A stretch of 32,756 nt of DNA from Chloroflexota bacterium (GTDB lineage Bacteria; Chloroflexota; Anaerolineae; 4572-78; NAK82): positions 1 to 32,756 of the forward strand of contig JAJRXB010000092.1 in the NCBI GenBank assembly GCA_024276515.1, given 5' to 3'. Below the pieces are notes generated by a model. It saw only the letters and a program-made list of their open reading frames with translations. It did not search any database and had not been told where the DNA came from. Positions 15,776 to 25,080 of this stretch are shown piece after piece (within the stretch, counting starts at the first letter, position 1; each line of letters opens with the position of its first letter). Position numbers and translations under genes: made by a program.

Positions 15776-18024
15776 TGCTCCAGCGCGTACACCTGATACG
15801 CCCCTGCCACGTCAAACAGAAGGCGCAGATGGTCGGTCTCCAATTTGTCCAGCACCGCCGTGTCCACCGTCTCCGGCGACTCGTTCAGCACGAAGTTCAG
15901 GCCGGCGCGGTGGATGAGCACGTGCGTCACCCCCGCCCGTCGCCAGGCCCGGGCGATGGCGCCGGCATTGCCGTACTGGTGAACCAGGTGGGGGAACTCG
16001 TCCAGGATGCTGTCGGGCCGGCAATCGCGCCGACAGTAGTAGCTGCGCGGTTCCCACAAGAAGACGATCACCGCATCGGATGGCAAAGTCTCGTTGATTC
16101 GTTGCATCACCGCGTAATGCGCTCCCAGCCGTCGGGTGAGATATTCATCCCGCGTCTCAGCGCCGATCAAATAGGGGAGCGGTTTGGTTCTGAAGGTGAG
16201 CAACCCGGTGTCGACCAGGGTCAGGGCCAGGGTCAAACCAACGACCAGGTTGACAAAGCGGCTCAGCGAAAAACGTGGCCGGTCAAAACGAGGCAACTCG
16301 GTCCACAGCCAGCCGACGACAGGGGCCAGGGCCACCAGTCCGGGCAACAACAAACGCGATTGCCACAGCGAACGCGACCAGACCACTCCCACCGTCCAGA
16401 AAGCGAACTGGGCCAGGGCGTAAACCAGCAGCGGGTCGAGAGCGATTGGGCGGTCGGGGGCGTCGCGGCGATAGCGGAAGAGGCCGTACAGCAATATCAA
16501 CGGCAAAAAGAGGAGAAACAACGGCCCGGTGCGGCCGTCCCAGTAGTTCGCGTCGTGCACACCCAGAGTCAGCAGCCAGGGCAGAGCCAGCAGCACGTCG
16601 GGCCGCCAGCCGACGCCGGTGCCGGCGGCCGCGTACCAGCTCGCGCGGAAACTGTCCCAATACCGCCCATCGAACAGGCCGGACAGGAAAGGGTAAACCG
16701 GGTTGCCGGTGAAGGCCCAATTTTTGGCATACCACGGCGATGCCACCAGCAGGGCACACAGGGAAAAGACAGCGAATCCAGCGAAGCGTGAAACGCGAAG
16801 CCTCAGAGCGTGTTTCAAAAGTGCTCGTAGTAACGACTTCAGTCGTTGATTACTTGCATTACGAAGCCTAAAACGACTGAAGTCGTCACTACCAATGCGT
16901 AGATTGCGACTTTCAAAACGCGCTCTCAGACGTGAAACGTCAAACGTCAGGCGTGAAGCGCGGCAGGTGTGCCACAGGATAAGGCCGCCGATCACCACCG
17001 GTGTGACGAAGCTGGTGTATTTTAACCCCATCGCCAGCCCGGCGAAAATTCCACCGAGGGCGAGCCAGCGCAAGTTGGAGATCGGAGATTGGAGATTTGC
17101 TGATTTGCCGACCCGCACCTGCGTGCCCCGTGCGGGGTACTGCGGTGGGGCAGGTGTTTGCTGATTTGCTATTTGGTACTTGACGAAGGCATACAGGCTG
17201 GCGAGTTGATAAAAGGCCAGAGCCAGATCATTGTAGGCCCAGCCGGCCAGGGTGCCGGCCATCGGCATGCTGGCCAGGATGAGCACCGCCGGCCAGGCCG
17301 CTTTTTTGCTCAGGAAACGCCGGGCGGTGAGGTAAACCAATCCCCCCAGCAGCAGCCCGAAGAAGGTGTGCAGCAACTTGGCGGCGACCTCGCCCCGCAG
17401 GAGCATGGCCCAGGCGTAGAGCATTTCCATCAACGAGGGAAAGTTTAAGTGGGGGATGTCCACGCCGCCGACGATGCGCCCGGCTTGCAGATAGAGTTTG
17501 GGGCCGGTCAGGTGGTAAAAGAGACCGTCCCAATCGGTAGGGGGCAGCAGGGCCACCAGAGCGGCCCACAGGGCGACGAGTGACAGGTAAAGGGCGGCGA
17601 GGAAATTGGGGGGATTGGTGGGTCGCCAACGGCGACATCGGCGGAAGAGGCGCACCGCTTGCGGGGCGAACGCCGCGCTCAAGGCCAGGGTGACGCCATA
17701 GGCAACGGCAGGTCGAAAGAGACCCACCAGTCCCAGGCCCAGGTTGAGCAATCCCAACGCCCCCAGGCCCAACCCTGCGCCCAAGACGAAAGTTTCGGCA
17801 AAAGATAGCCCGGCCGGCAAAAGCCGCTTCAGGAGCCATCTCCCCAGTGTCAGGGCCACCAGCGCCAGCCAGCCGGCCACCAGCAGGTTGAGCAGCGCAT
17901 CTCCGACCGCCAGGACGTTGGTCGCCGAAAAGGGCTTTTGCACGGCAAAGAAACTGGTCAACACAAAGAAAGTCCACAATATAAACAGGCCGATGAACAA
18001 CCATTTTGCGCGTTGACCACTCAT
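15766..18024 (-). CDS. ArnT/PMT-like polytopic membrane protein carrying several repeat-derived in-frame segments
   Basis: About 752 aa from MSGQRAKWLFIGLFILWTFF. LPPTDWDGLFYHLTGPKLYLQAGRIVGG... typical GT-C loop. ATG (18022-18024) overlaps upstream TGA (18021-18023). Confidence 0.8.
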   Translation of the reverse strand: MSGQRAKWLFIGLFILWTFFVLTSFFAVQKPFSATNVLAVGDALLNLLVAGWLALVALTLGRWLLKRLLPAGLSFAETFVLGAGLGLGALGLLNLGLGLVGLFRPAVAYGVTLALSAAFAPQAVRLFRRCRRWRPTNPPNFLAALYLSLVALWAALVALLPPTDWDGLFYHLTGPKLYLQAGRIVGGVDIPHLNFPSLMEMLYAWAMLLRGEVAAKLLHTFFGLLLGGLVYLTARRFLSKKAAWPAVLILASMPMAGTLAGWAYNDLALAFYQLASLYAFVKYQIANQQTPAPPQYPARGTQVRVGKSANLQSPISNLRWLALGGIFAGLAMGLKYTSFVTPVVIGGLILWHTCRASRLTFDVSRLRARFESRNLRIGSDDFSRFRLRNASNQRLKSLLRALLKHALRLRVSRFAGFAVFSLCALLVASPWYAKNWAFTGNPVYPFLSGLFDGRYWDSFRASWYAAAGTGVGWRPDVLLALPWLLTLGVHDANYWDGRTGPLFLLFLPLILLYGLFRYRRDAPDRPIALDPLLVYALAQFAFWTVGVVWSRSLWQSRLLLPGLVALAPVVGWLWTELPRFDRPRFSLSRFVNLVVGLTLALTLVDTGLLTFRTKPLPYLIGAETRDEYLTRRLGAHYAVMQRINETLPSDAVIVFLWEPRSYYCRRDCRPDSILDEFPHLVHQYGNAGAIARAWRRAGVTHVLIHRAGLNFVLNESPETVDTAVLDKLETDHLRLLFDVAGAYQVYALEQWQ
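16805..16926. repeat. 122-bp palindromic coding repeat, copy 2, in frame within the ArnT/PMT-like gene
   Basis: agagcgtgtttcaaaagtgctcgtagtaacgacttcagtcgtt...aacgactgaagtcgtcactaccaatgcgtagattgcgactttcaaaacgcgctct. Six mismatches to copy 1. Encodes RARFESRNLRIGSDDFSRFRLRNASNQRLKSLLRALLKHAL. Confidence 0.93.
17073..17172. repeat. Compound repeat in a coding region: AATCTCC heptads plus a palindromic insert bounded by TTTGCTGATTTGC direct repeats
   Basis: ggagatcggagattggagatttgctgatttgc...cacctgcgtgccccgtgcggggtactgcggtggggcaggtgtttgctgatttgc. Encodes IANQQTPAPPQYPARGTQVRVGKSANLQSPISNL in frame. Confidence 0.75.
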
Positions 18025-19277
18025 CGTCGGTGCTCCATTTCGACGATTGACGATTCTCGAGCAGTGCGCCACAAGCCGCGCCCATCGGCAGCGTAGAGCA
18101 GCAGCATCAGCGCCGGCAGCAGGCCATGCATCATCACGTGCTCATAATTCCCCTCCAGCGTGGCAAGGAAGACACCCCACATAAAAACGGCCAATCCCAC
18201 TTCGATCAGCAGGGCGGCGACAGGACGCGCCCGGCGGTTCGCCAGTCGCCGGAAAAAGAAGAAGAGGGGCAAATAGAGAATCACCTGGTTGGTGGTGGCC
18301 GAACGGAAGGTGATGAGACTGCTCACAACGAGGGTGCTGAGCACAGCCCAGGTGTAGCCTCCCGGCCGGCCGCGCAGGGCCAGCCACCATCCGGGCAGCA
18401 GCGCCAGGAAGAAAAGAACGGACAATACCACGGTCAGCGGGGCGGCTGCTGAGGCGGGGAGCAGATAATGCAGCAGATTCTCAAGTGGTGTGCCGTGGGC
18501 CACGTAACCACTGTAGGCAACGACGTTGCGCACAAAATCGAGGGGCCAGGTGGGAACCAGCAACACGCTGCTGCCCACCAGAGCCAGCATGCTGACTCCA
18601 AAGCCCCCAATCAGCCGCCAGCGCCGCCTGACCAACGCCCACAGCAGCAGAAAAGCCAGGACCAAAAACACCATCTGCGGCTTGATGGTCGTCAACGCCA
18701 GGAGCACGCCGGCCCACCCATCGCGGCGGCGTTCGATAGCCCACAGAGCCAGCAGCAAAAACAGCCCCACCAGAATCGAGAATTGTCCCAGGATGATGGC
18801 CCGTGCGCCGTTGTAAAAGAAAATCCCCCAAAAAAGGGTGAGCCAAAAGAGCCAGTTGGGAGGACGCCAACCGGCCAGCCGGATGGACAGGGCGGTGACG
18901 CCCAGCAAGATAAATTGCAGCAGCGTCATCCAGATAGCCTGGGCCCAGGCATAGGGAATCAGGCTGAGGGGCCAGAAAAAATAGAGCGTGTACAGCGGGT
19001 AGGCAAAATACGCCTGGTCCCTGTCTTCCGGGCCGGCCAGATGACCGAACATGGTGATTTGCGCTTTCTCTGCTATGGAACGGTCGAAGGGGTTGGTGCC
19101 GTGCAGCAGATACTCGCGCCCCCCCAGCCAGCGCACGAAAAAGTCGTTGCCGCTGGGGAACTTGCTGGTAAAAACGGTGTAAAGGGCAAAAGATTCGCCG
19201 GCGATGATGACCAGCAGCAACACGGCCAGGATGAGCCACTGGCCGGTCGGCCGGCCGGTTGGATGGGTAGTCGTCAT
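18021..19277 (-). CDS. GT87 (DUF2029) family polyprenol-phosphate-mannose-type mannosyltransferase-like protein
   Basis: FTSKFPSGNDFFVRWLGGREYLLHGTNPFDRSIAEKAQ...FAYPLYTLYFFWPLSLIPYAWAQAIWM...LALTTIKPQMVFLVLAFLLLWALVRRRW. GT87 hallmarks. Start at MTTTHPTG preferred over the longer ORF. Confidence 0.87.
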   Translation of the reverse strand: MTTTHPTGRPTGQWLILAVLLLVIIAGESFALYTVFTSKFPSGNDFFVRWLGGREYLLHGTNPFDRSIAEKAQITMFGHLAGPEDRDQAYFAYPLYTLYFFWPLSLIPYAWAQAIWMTLLQFILLGVTALSIRLAGWRPPNWLFWLTLFWGIFFYNGARAIILGQFSILVGLFLLLALWAIERRRDGWAGVLLALTTIKPQMVFLVLAFLLLWALVRRRWRLIGGFGVSMLALVGSSVLLVPTWPLDFVRNVVAYSGYVAHGTPLENLLHYLLPASAAAPLTVVLSVLFFLALLPGWWLALRGRPGGYTWAVLSTLVVSSLITFRSATTNQVILYLPLFFFFRRLANRRARPVAALLIEVGLAVFMWGVFLATLEGNYEHVMMHGLLPALMLLLYAADGRGLWRTARESSIVEMEHRR

Positions 19278-19499
19278 TTTCCCCCTCGTGGCGCAGCGAG
19301 AGCGAGAGATGCTTGCTGCCTGGCGCGGAGGCGCAGCGGCAAGCCACGAGCCCACGGGAGATTGGTGCACGTCTCCATCCCCATCCCCCGTCATACCCAT
19401 CGTAAGCGGATGGGCCGGGCTCGAAAACGAGTATACCATCCGTGAGGGGAGATGGCAATACACCTATGGTACGGGTTCGGCCATTTGGAGGGCCTGGGA

Positions 19500-20897
19500 T
19501 CAGGGGGACACCGGGGGGGCGGTAGAGGCGACCAGCGCAATCTCCAATGCCTGAGACAGCGAACGGGCGCTCAGGACCTCGATCTCTGGCAGTTTCAGTT
19601 TGTTCAGATGACGAGACCTGGGGACCAGGCAGCGGTTGAACCCCAGCTTGGCCGCCTCCTTCAACCGGGTCTCCAACTGGCTGACGGTTCGCAGTTCGCC
19701 CGACAGACCTACCTCGCCCACGATGGCCAGGTCGCCGGCCACGGGCACGTCGCGGAAGCTGGACGCGATGGCGCAGGCCACCGCCAGGTCGGCGGCCGGC
19801 TCTCCCACCCGCAAACCGCCCACCACGTTCACAAACACGTCCTGGTCACTCAAACGCACTCCCACCCGCTTGCTGAGGACCGCCACCAACAGCAACAGCC
19901 GGTTGAAGTCGATGCCGTTGGCCGTGCGGCGCGGATTGCCAAAGCTGGTGGTGCTGCTCAGAGCCTGGATCTCTACCAGCAGGGGACGGGTCCCTTCCAG
20001 CGTCACGGCAATCGCCGAACCGGCGGCGTTGAGCAACCGTTCGGCCAGGAAGACCTCGCTGGGATTGGTCACTTCGACCATCCCCACGTCCCGCATCTCG
20101 AAGACGCCCACTTCACTGGAAGCGCCGAAGCGATTCTTCACGCAGCGCAAAAGGCGGTAGGCGTGAAAGCGGTCGCCTTCCAGGTAGAGCACGGTATCCA
20201 CGATGTGCTCCAGCACCCGGGGGCCGGCGATGGCGCCGGTTTTGGTGACGTGCCCGATGAGGAAGATCGAGACGTCGTGGCCCTTGGCCACCTGCATCAG
20301 CCGCGCGGCACTTTCGCGCACCTGGCTGACCGAGCCGGCAGCGGAACCCAGCTCGTCCAGGTAGACGGTCTGAATGGAGTCGATCACCACCAGCCGGGGA
20401 TGGAGTTGCTCGATGTGGCCGACGATGATCTCCACGTTCGTCTCGGTCAACACGTAAAGGCCCTCACCCGCCAGCCCGATGCGTTCCGCCCGGAGTTTAA
20501 TCTGCTGCGCGCTCTCCTCGCCCGACACGTAGAGCACGGGCGTATCGGCCGTTGCCAGCGCCGCCGACGCCTGGAGCAGCAGCGTGCTCTTGCCGATGCC
20601 CGGGTCGCCGCCGATGAGCACCAGTGAGCCGGGAACCAGCCCCCCGCCCAGCACCCGGTCCAACTCGCCCATCGCCATCGGGATGCGCTCAAAGCCGTCG
20701 GAGGTTACGTCGCGCAGCAGCCGGGGCGGGCTCTGCGACGCCGCCAGCAGCGGTCGCCCGCCGGCGCGTGCCGCCTTGCGCTCGACGACCATCTCGACCA
20801 GCGTATTCCACTCGCCACAGTCGGGACAGCGGCCCATCCACTTGGTCTGAGCACTGCCACACTGTTGACAGACGTAACGGGTTTTTGTTTTGGCCAA
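19500..20897 (-). CDS. radA: DNA repair protein RadA (Sms)
   Basis: N-terminal C4 zinc finger YVCQQCGSAQTKWMGRCPDCGEWNTL, Walker A GGDPGIGKSTLLLQ, RadA KNRFG motif, Lon-like C-terminal domain. Probable TTG start at 20897. Confidence 0.95.
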   Translation of the reverse strand: MAKTKTRYVCQQCGSAQTKWMGRCPDCGEWNTLVEMVVERKAARAGGRPLLAASQSPPRLLRDVTSDGFERIPMAMGELDRVLGGGLVPGSLVLIGGDPGIGKSTLLLQASAALATADTPVLYVSGEESAQQIKLRAERIGLAGEGLYVLTETNVEIIVGHIEQLHPRLVVIDSIQTVYLDELGSAAGSVSQVRESAARLMQVAKGHDVSIFLIGHVTKTGAIAGPRVLEHIVDTVLYLEGDRFHAYRLLRCVKNRFGASSEVGVFEMRDVGMVEVTNPSEVFLAERLLNAAGSAIAVTLEGTRPLLVEIQALSSTTSFGNPRRTANGIDFNRLLLLVAVLSKRVGVRLSDQDVFVNVVGGLRVGEPAADLAVACAIASSFRDVPVAGDLAIVGEVGLSGELRTVSQLETRLKEAAKLGFNRCLVPRSRHLNKLKLPEIEVLSARSLSQALEIALVASTAPPVSP

Positions 20898-21065
20898 TGC
20901 TTCCTCTCCTGGACAGTGGTCGCACAAATGTTCGATTTTATTCTACTTCAGATAAACGCGAGTGTCAAGGGGAAATTCAATAGCCCGACAAAGCACAACG
21001 CCCTGCTGCAATGGCAGAGCGTTGTGTTCAGGTATCGGTTCGTTGGAAATTTCAGTTTGCAGGTG

Positions 21066-23552
21066 TCACAACACCGTCTCTGGCTCGGCCAGTTCGGCTT
21101 CTGGCTCGGCGCGGGCGACGACCTTCAGGGTGATTTTGCCATCCCGATAGTCTACCTGCACGGTGTCGCCCGTCTGAAATTCTCCGGCCAAAATGCCTTC
21201 GCTCAGCGCATCTTCTACCTTGTTTTGAACGACACGGCGCAAGGGACGAGCGCCGAAGTTCGGATCGTATCCCTCGTCGGCCAGGTATTCTTTGGCCTCC
21301 TCGGTCACCTCCAGGGTGAGTTGCTGCTCTGCCAACCGCTCACGAACCTTGTCGAGTTCCAGGTCTACGATTTGTTTTATCTCTTCGCGGTTGAGAGCGT
21401 GGAAGACCATCGTCCCATCCAGGCGGTTGAGAAATTCGGGACGGAAGGTGCGTTTTAGCTCTTCCATCACTTTCTCTTTCATTTTTTCGTAACGTTCGGC
21501 CTCGTTCCTGGCTTCATCCTGTGCCAGGTTGAAGCCCAGCGACGTCTCGCGGTTGATGAGATCGGCGCCCACGTTTGAGGTGAGGATCAAGATGGCATTG
21601 CGAAAGTCGACTCGCTTGCCTTTGGCGTCGGACAGGTGGCCGTCTTCCATGATCTGGAGGAGCATATTGAAGGCTTCGGGGTGCGCTTTTTCGATCTCGT
21701 CGAAGAGGATGACACAATAGGGTCGGCGGCGCACTGCCTCGGTGAGTTGACCTCCCTCTTCGTAGCCAACGTAGCCGGGAGGTGAGCCGACCAGTCGGGC
21801 CACGTTATGCCGCTCCATAAACTCGCTCATATCCAGTTTGATGAGTGCTTCTTCGCTGCCAAACATAAATTCGGCCAGCGCTTTGGCCAGCTCTGTTTTG
21901 CCAACGCCGGTGGGTCCCAGGAAGACGAACGTGCCGATGGGACGCCGGGGGTCCTTGAGCCCGGCCCGCGCGCGGCGCACAGCCTTTGAGATGGCTTCGA
22001 TGGCTTCGTGTTGGCCGACCACCCGTTTGTGCAGGGCGTCTTCCATTTGCAGCAGGCGTTCTTTTTCTTCGGTCGCCATACGCTGAACGGGCACGCCGGT
22101 CCACATAGAGACTACTTCGGCGATGTCTTCTTCCCTTACCTTGGGAGTCTCCGAGTCGATGGTATTCCAGCTCATTCGCAGCCGGTCGAGTTGGTCTTGC
22201 AAGAGGCGCTCCCGGTCGCGCAGTTCGGCTGCGTCCTCAAATCGTTGGGCGCTGACAGCCTCTTCCTTTTGCCGGCGCAACGTCCGTATCTCGGCAAATT
22301 TCTCACCGATGTCGTTGGCAAAGGGGATTTTGTAAAGTCGCACCCGTGAGGCGGCTTCGTCGATCAGGTCGATGGCCTTGTCGGGCATGTAGCGGTCGGG
22401 CACGTAACGCGCCGCCAGGTGAGCCGCTGCCACCAATGCCTCGTCGGTGATTTCCAGGTTGTGATGCGCTTCGTAACGGCTGCGTATCCCCTTGAGAATT
22501 TCGATGGTCTCCTCGATAGTCGGCTCTTCCACCAGCACCGGCTGGAAGCGACGTTCCAGGGCGGCATCTCCTTCGATGTTCTTGCGATACTCGTCAAGGG
22601 TGGTGGCTCCAATGCACTGAAGTTCACCCCGGGCCAACGAGGGTTTCAGAATGTTGGCGGCGTCCACCGAACTGCCGGCTGAACCGGCTCCAACCAGCAT
22701 GTGCAGCTCGTCGATGAACAGGATGGACTCTGACTCTTTGATCTCTTCGATGACGCGCTTGAGACGTTCTTCAAACTGACCACGATACATCGTGCCGGCG
22801 ACCAGCGAGCCGACGTCGAGCATCACCACGCGCTTCCCCAGCAGGGTCTCGGGCGTCTCGCCGCTCACGATGCGCTGGGCCAGCCCTTCGACGATGGCCG
22901 TTTTGCCCACGCCCGGCTCGCCTATGAGGGCCGGGTTGTTCTTGGTGCGACGGGAGAGGATTTGGATGACTCGTTCGATCTCTGTTTGCCGACCGATCAC
23001 CGGGTCGAGCTTGCCTTCGGCCGCTTGCAGGGTGAGGTCGGTGCCGAGTTGGTCTACCAGGGGGGTCTGCTTCTGGCGTTCGCCGTGCGCCCCCAACGGC
23101 TGCGACGAGGTTTCCATCATTACCCGGGCGGTTTGGGAGCGGACTTTGTCAAGGCTCACGCCCAGCCCTTTGAGTACGTCAACTGCCACCCCTTCCCCCT
23201 CGCGCACCAATCCCAGCAGCAGGTGTTCGGTGCCGATGTAATGGTGGCCCAGCCGACGAGCCTCATCTACTGCCAGTTCTATCACTCGCTTGGTGCGGGG
23301 GGTGAGACTGAGTTTGCCATATAGAGTCCGCTGTCCTCGCCCCACGGTGCGCTCCACGCGCTCGCGAATCTGCCGGGGGTCTACCCCCAGGTCGCGCAAA
23401 ACGCGCACTGCCACCCCATTCTCTTCGCGCACCAGACCTAGCAACAAGTGTTCGGTGCCAATGTAGTTGTGATTCAGTCGCTGGGCTTCTTCCTGTGCCA
23501 GCGTGAGAACTCGTCGCGCGCGTTTCGTGAACCGATCAAATTTGTCTGCCAT
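21066..23552 (-). CDS. clpC: ATP-dependent Clp protease ATP-binding subunit ClpC
   Basis: [40 protein letters not shown] (Clp_N), [19 protein letters not shown]-like linker, [21 protein letters not shown]-terminal D2 domain. Confidence 0.96.
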   Translation of the reverse strand: MADKFDRFTKRARRVLTLAQEEAQRLNHNYIGTEHLLLGLVREENGVAVRVLRDLGVDPRQIRERVERTVGRGQRTLYGKLSLTPRTKRVIELAVDEARRLGHHYIGTEHLLLGLVREGEGVAVDVLKGLGVSLDKVRSQTARVMMETSSQPLGAHGERQKQTPLVDQLGTDLTLQAAEGKLDPVIGRQTEIERVIQILSRRTKNNPALIGEPGVGKTAIVEGLAQRIVSGETPETLLGKRVVMLDVGSLVAGTMYRGQFEERLKRVIEEIKESESILFIDELHMLVGAGSAGSSVDAANILKPSLARGELQCIGATTLDEYRKNIEGDAALERRFQPVLVEEPTIEETIEILKGIRSRYEAHHNLEITDEALVAAAHLAARYVPDRYMPDKAIDLIDEAASRVRLYKIPFANDIGEKFAEIRTLRRQKEEAVSAQRFEDAAELRDRERLLQDQLDRLRMSWNTIDSETPKVREEDIAEVVSMWTGVPVQRMATEEKERLLQMEDALHKRVVGQHEAIEAISKAVRRARAGLKDPRRPIGTFVFLGPTGVGKTELAKALAEFMFGSEEALIKLDMSEFMERHNVARLVGSPPGYVGYEEGGQLTEAVRRRPYCVILFDEIEKAHPEAFNMLLQIMEDGHLSDAKGKRVDFRNAILILTSNVGADLINRETSLGFNLAQDEARNEAERYEKMKEKVMEELKRTFRPEFLNRLDGTMVFHALNREEIKQIVDLELDKVRERLAEQQLTLEVTEEAKEYLADEGYDPNFGARPLRRVVQNKVEDALSEGILAGEFQTGDTVQVDYRDGKITLKVVARAEPEAELAEPETVL

Positions 23553-23626
23553 CACTCTACCCTTTTCTATCGCAATGTCAACACTTGATAGTGTCAGGTT
23601 CTAGCCTTCGCCAAAATTCAGTTGTG

Positions 23627-24874
23627 TTATTGGTTTACTTCTTCACTTTCTAATACTGCTTCTTCTACCGCTTCTACTGCCTCTTCCACTGCTGTTGTTT
23701 CGTCGGCATCTTCAGCGTCGTCGGCAAGTTGATATTCTTGCCACTCGGCCACGCCCTCTGCCTGTTTGAGGCTCAAGCCGATGCGACGGCGTTCGGGATC
23801 GATGCGGATGATCTTGACGGATACGCGATCGCCCTCTTTCACAACTTCGCGGGGATGAGTGATGTTGCCGTCGGACAATTCCGACAGGTGAATGAGGCCC
23901 TCGATGTCGCCGATTTGAGCAAAAGCGCCAAAGTTTGCCAGCTTGGTGATGGTTGCCTCGACCACCTGGCCGATCTCGTATTTATCGAGCACTTGCGACC
24001 AGGGTTCTGGTTGGAGGCGCTTAAGGCTCAGGCCGATGCGTTGCTGTTCGGTGTCGATGTTAAGCACGTAAACTTCAACCTCGTCTCCTATCTGCAACAC
24101 GTCTCGGGGATGCGACACGCGCGACCAGGAGAGTTCTGAGAGGTGAATCAGTCCATCGGCTCCTCCCAGGTCCACAAAAGCGCCAAAGTCTGCCAGGCTG
24201 GTGACGTGCCCTTTGATCACGTCTCCTTCCTTCAAGCTATTCAGCAGCTTCTCTTTTTGTTCCTTGCGCCACTCTTGCATGGCGGCCCGTTCAGAGAGGA
24301 TGAGCCGATTTCGCCGGCGGTCAATTTCGATGACCTTGAGGCGCAACTTTCGGCCGACCATGTGAATCCACCGGTCGTCCTTGCTTGTGCCGCCTGGCCC
24401 TCGGCTGCTGACCAACTGCGACCCAGGCACGAACCCCCGCACCTGGCCGAAGTGGACGATGAGTCCCCCCTTGTTGTGATCCACGACGACGCCTTCGTAA
24501 ATCTCGCCAGACTCGTACAGCTTCTGAGCAGTCAGCCAGTCTTTCTCGGCCTGAGCCCGCGTGAGGGAGAGCAAAATATCTCCCTCTTCGTCTTCGGGCC
24601 TTACGACGTAAACAGGGACCTCGTCTCCTACGTGAAGCGCTGCCAAATCCTCCGGAGCGAGTCTCTCCAGGTCGCGGCTGGTGACAATCCCCTCGGACTT
24701 GGATCCGATGTCAACGAGGATCTCGTTGGGGGTGATACTCACGATTGTCCCCATCAAGATGTCGCCGCGCCGTACTTGCTTTACGTCGTATGATTGCTCG
24801 AGCAACTCAGCCATAGTCATCGCGGGTTCACTATCGGCCGAGTCGTTACTGATGGGTGATTGATAGTTTGTCAT
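23627..24874 (-). CDS. rpsA: 30S ribosomal protein S1 (four S1 domains)
   Basis: 415 aa with four S1/OB repeats (GTIVSITPNEILVDIGSKSEG; GVVVDHNKGGLIVHFGQVRGFVPGSQL; GHVTSLADFGAFVDLGGADGLIHLSELSW; ATITKLANFGAFAQIGDIEGLIHLSELS), acidic C-terminus. Confidence 0.92.
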   Translation of the reverse strand: MTNYQSPISNDSADSEPAMTMAELLEQSYDVKQVRRGDILMGTIVSITPNEILVDIGSKSEGIVTSRDLERLAPEDLAALHVGDEVPVYVVRPEDEEGDILLSLTRAQAEKDWLTAQKLYESGEIYEGVVVDHNKGGLIVHFGQVRGFVPGSQLVSSRGPGGTSKDDRWIHMVGRKLRLKVIEIDRRRNRLILSERAAMQEWRKEQKEKLLNSLKEGDVIKGHVTSLADFGAFVDLGGADGLIHLSELSWSRVSHPRDVLQIGDEVEVYVLNIDTEQQRIGLSLKRLQPEPWSQVLDKYEIGQVVEATITKLANFGAFAQIGDIEGLIHLSELSDGNITHPREVVKEGDRVSVKIIRIDPERRRIGLSLKQAEGVAEWQEYQLADDAEDADETTAVEEAVEAVEEAVLESEEVNQ

Positions 24875-24994
24875 GGACCTCTTGCATCTCCTCCCAATCC
24901 AGCTTCAGGTGCAAAACCATTATACCGGATTTTCTGACAAAAATCAAAACGTCTTCCTCGTTCAAAAAAAGTGCCGAGATCGAGCGGTTTGAGC

Positions 24995-25023
24995 TTGACG
25001 CCGCTGCCCATTCTTGATATAAT
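24995..25023 (+). promoter_or_regulatory. Sigma70-type promoter for the ROK regulator gene
   Basis: TTGACG (24995-25000), 17-bp spacer, TATAAT (25018-25023). Confidence 0.75.
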
Positions 25024-25034
25024 TAGAGTGTTCA

Positions 25035-25059
25035 TTAGTTGGTTGTGTCAACAAACTAA
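25035..25059. promoter_or_regulatory. xylO-like operator palindrome
   Basis: TTAGTTGGTTG-TGT-CAACAAACTAA. 11-bp arms with one mismatch, just downstream of the predicted -10. Similar to the remembered Bacillus xylO TTAGTTTGTTTGGGCAACAAACTAA. Confidence 0.8.
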
Positions 25060-25080
25060 GCCTGCAACGGAGGAGGCAAT

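Noticed and set aside
19452-20627. 391-aa plus-strand ORF
   Set aside because: Antisense of radA; His/Gln/Gly-rich shadow frame.
20998-21028. Hairpin acaacgc...gcgttgt downstream of clpC considered as a terminator
   Set aside because: Stem is interrupted and there is no T-tract in the clpC reading direction; support too weak to annotate.
24840-24874. N-terminus MTNYQSPISN of the S1 protein as another heptad-derived coding repeat
   Set aside because: The peptide resembles QSPISN at 17080, but the DNA (actatcaatcacccatcagt) does not show clear AATCTCC heptads; resemblance insufficient.
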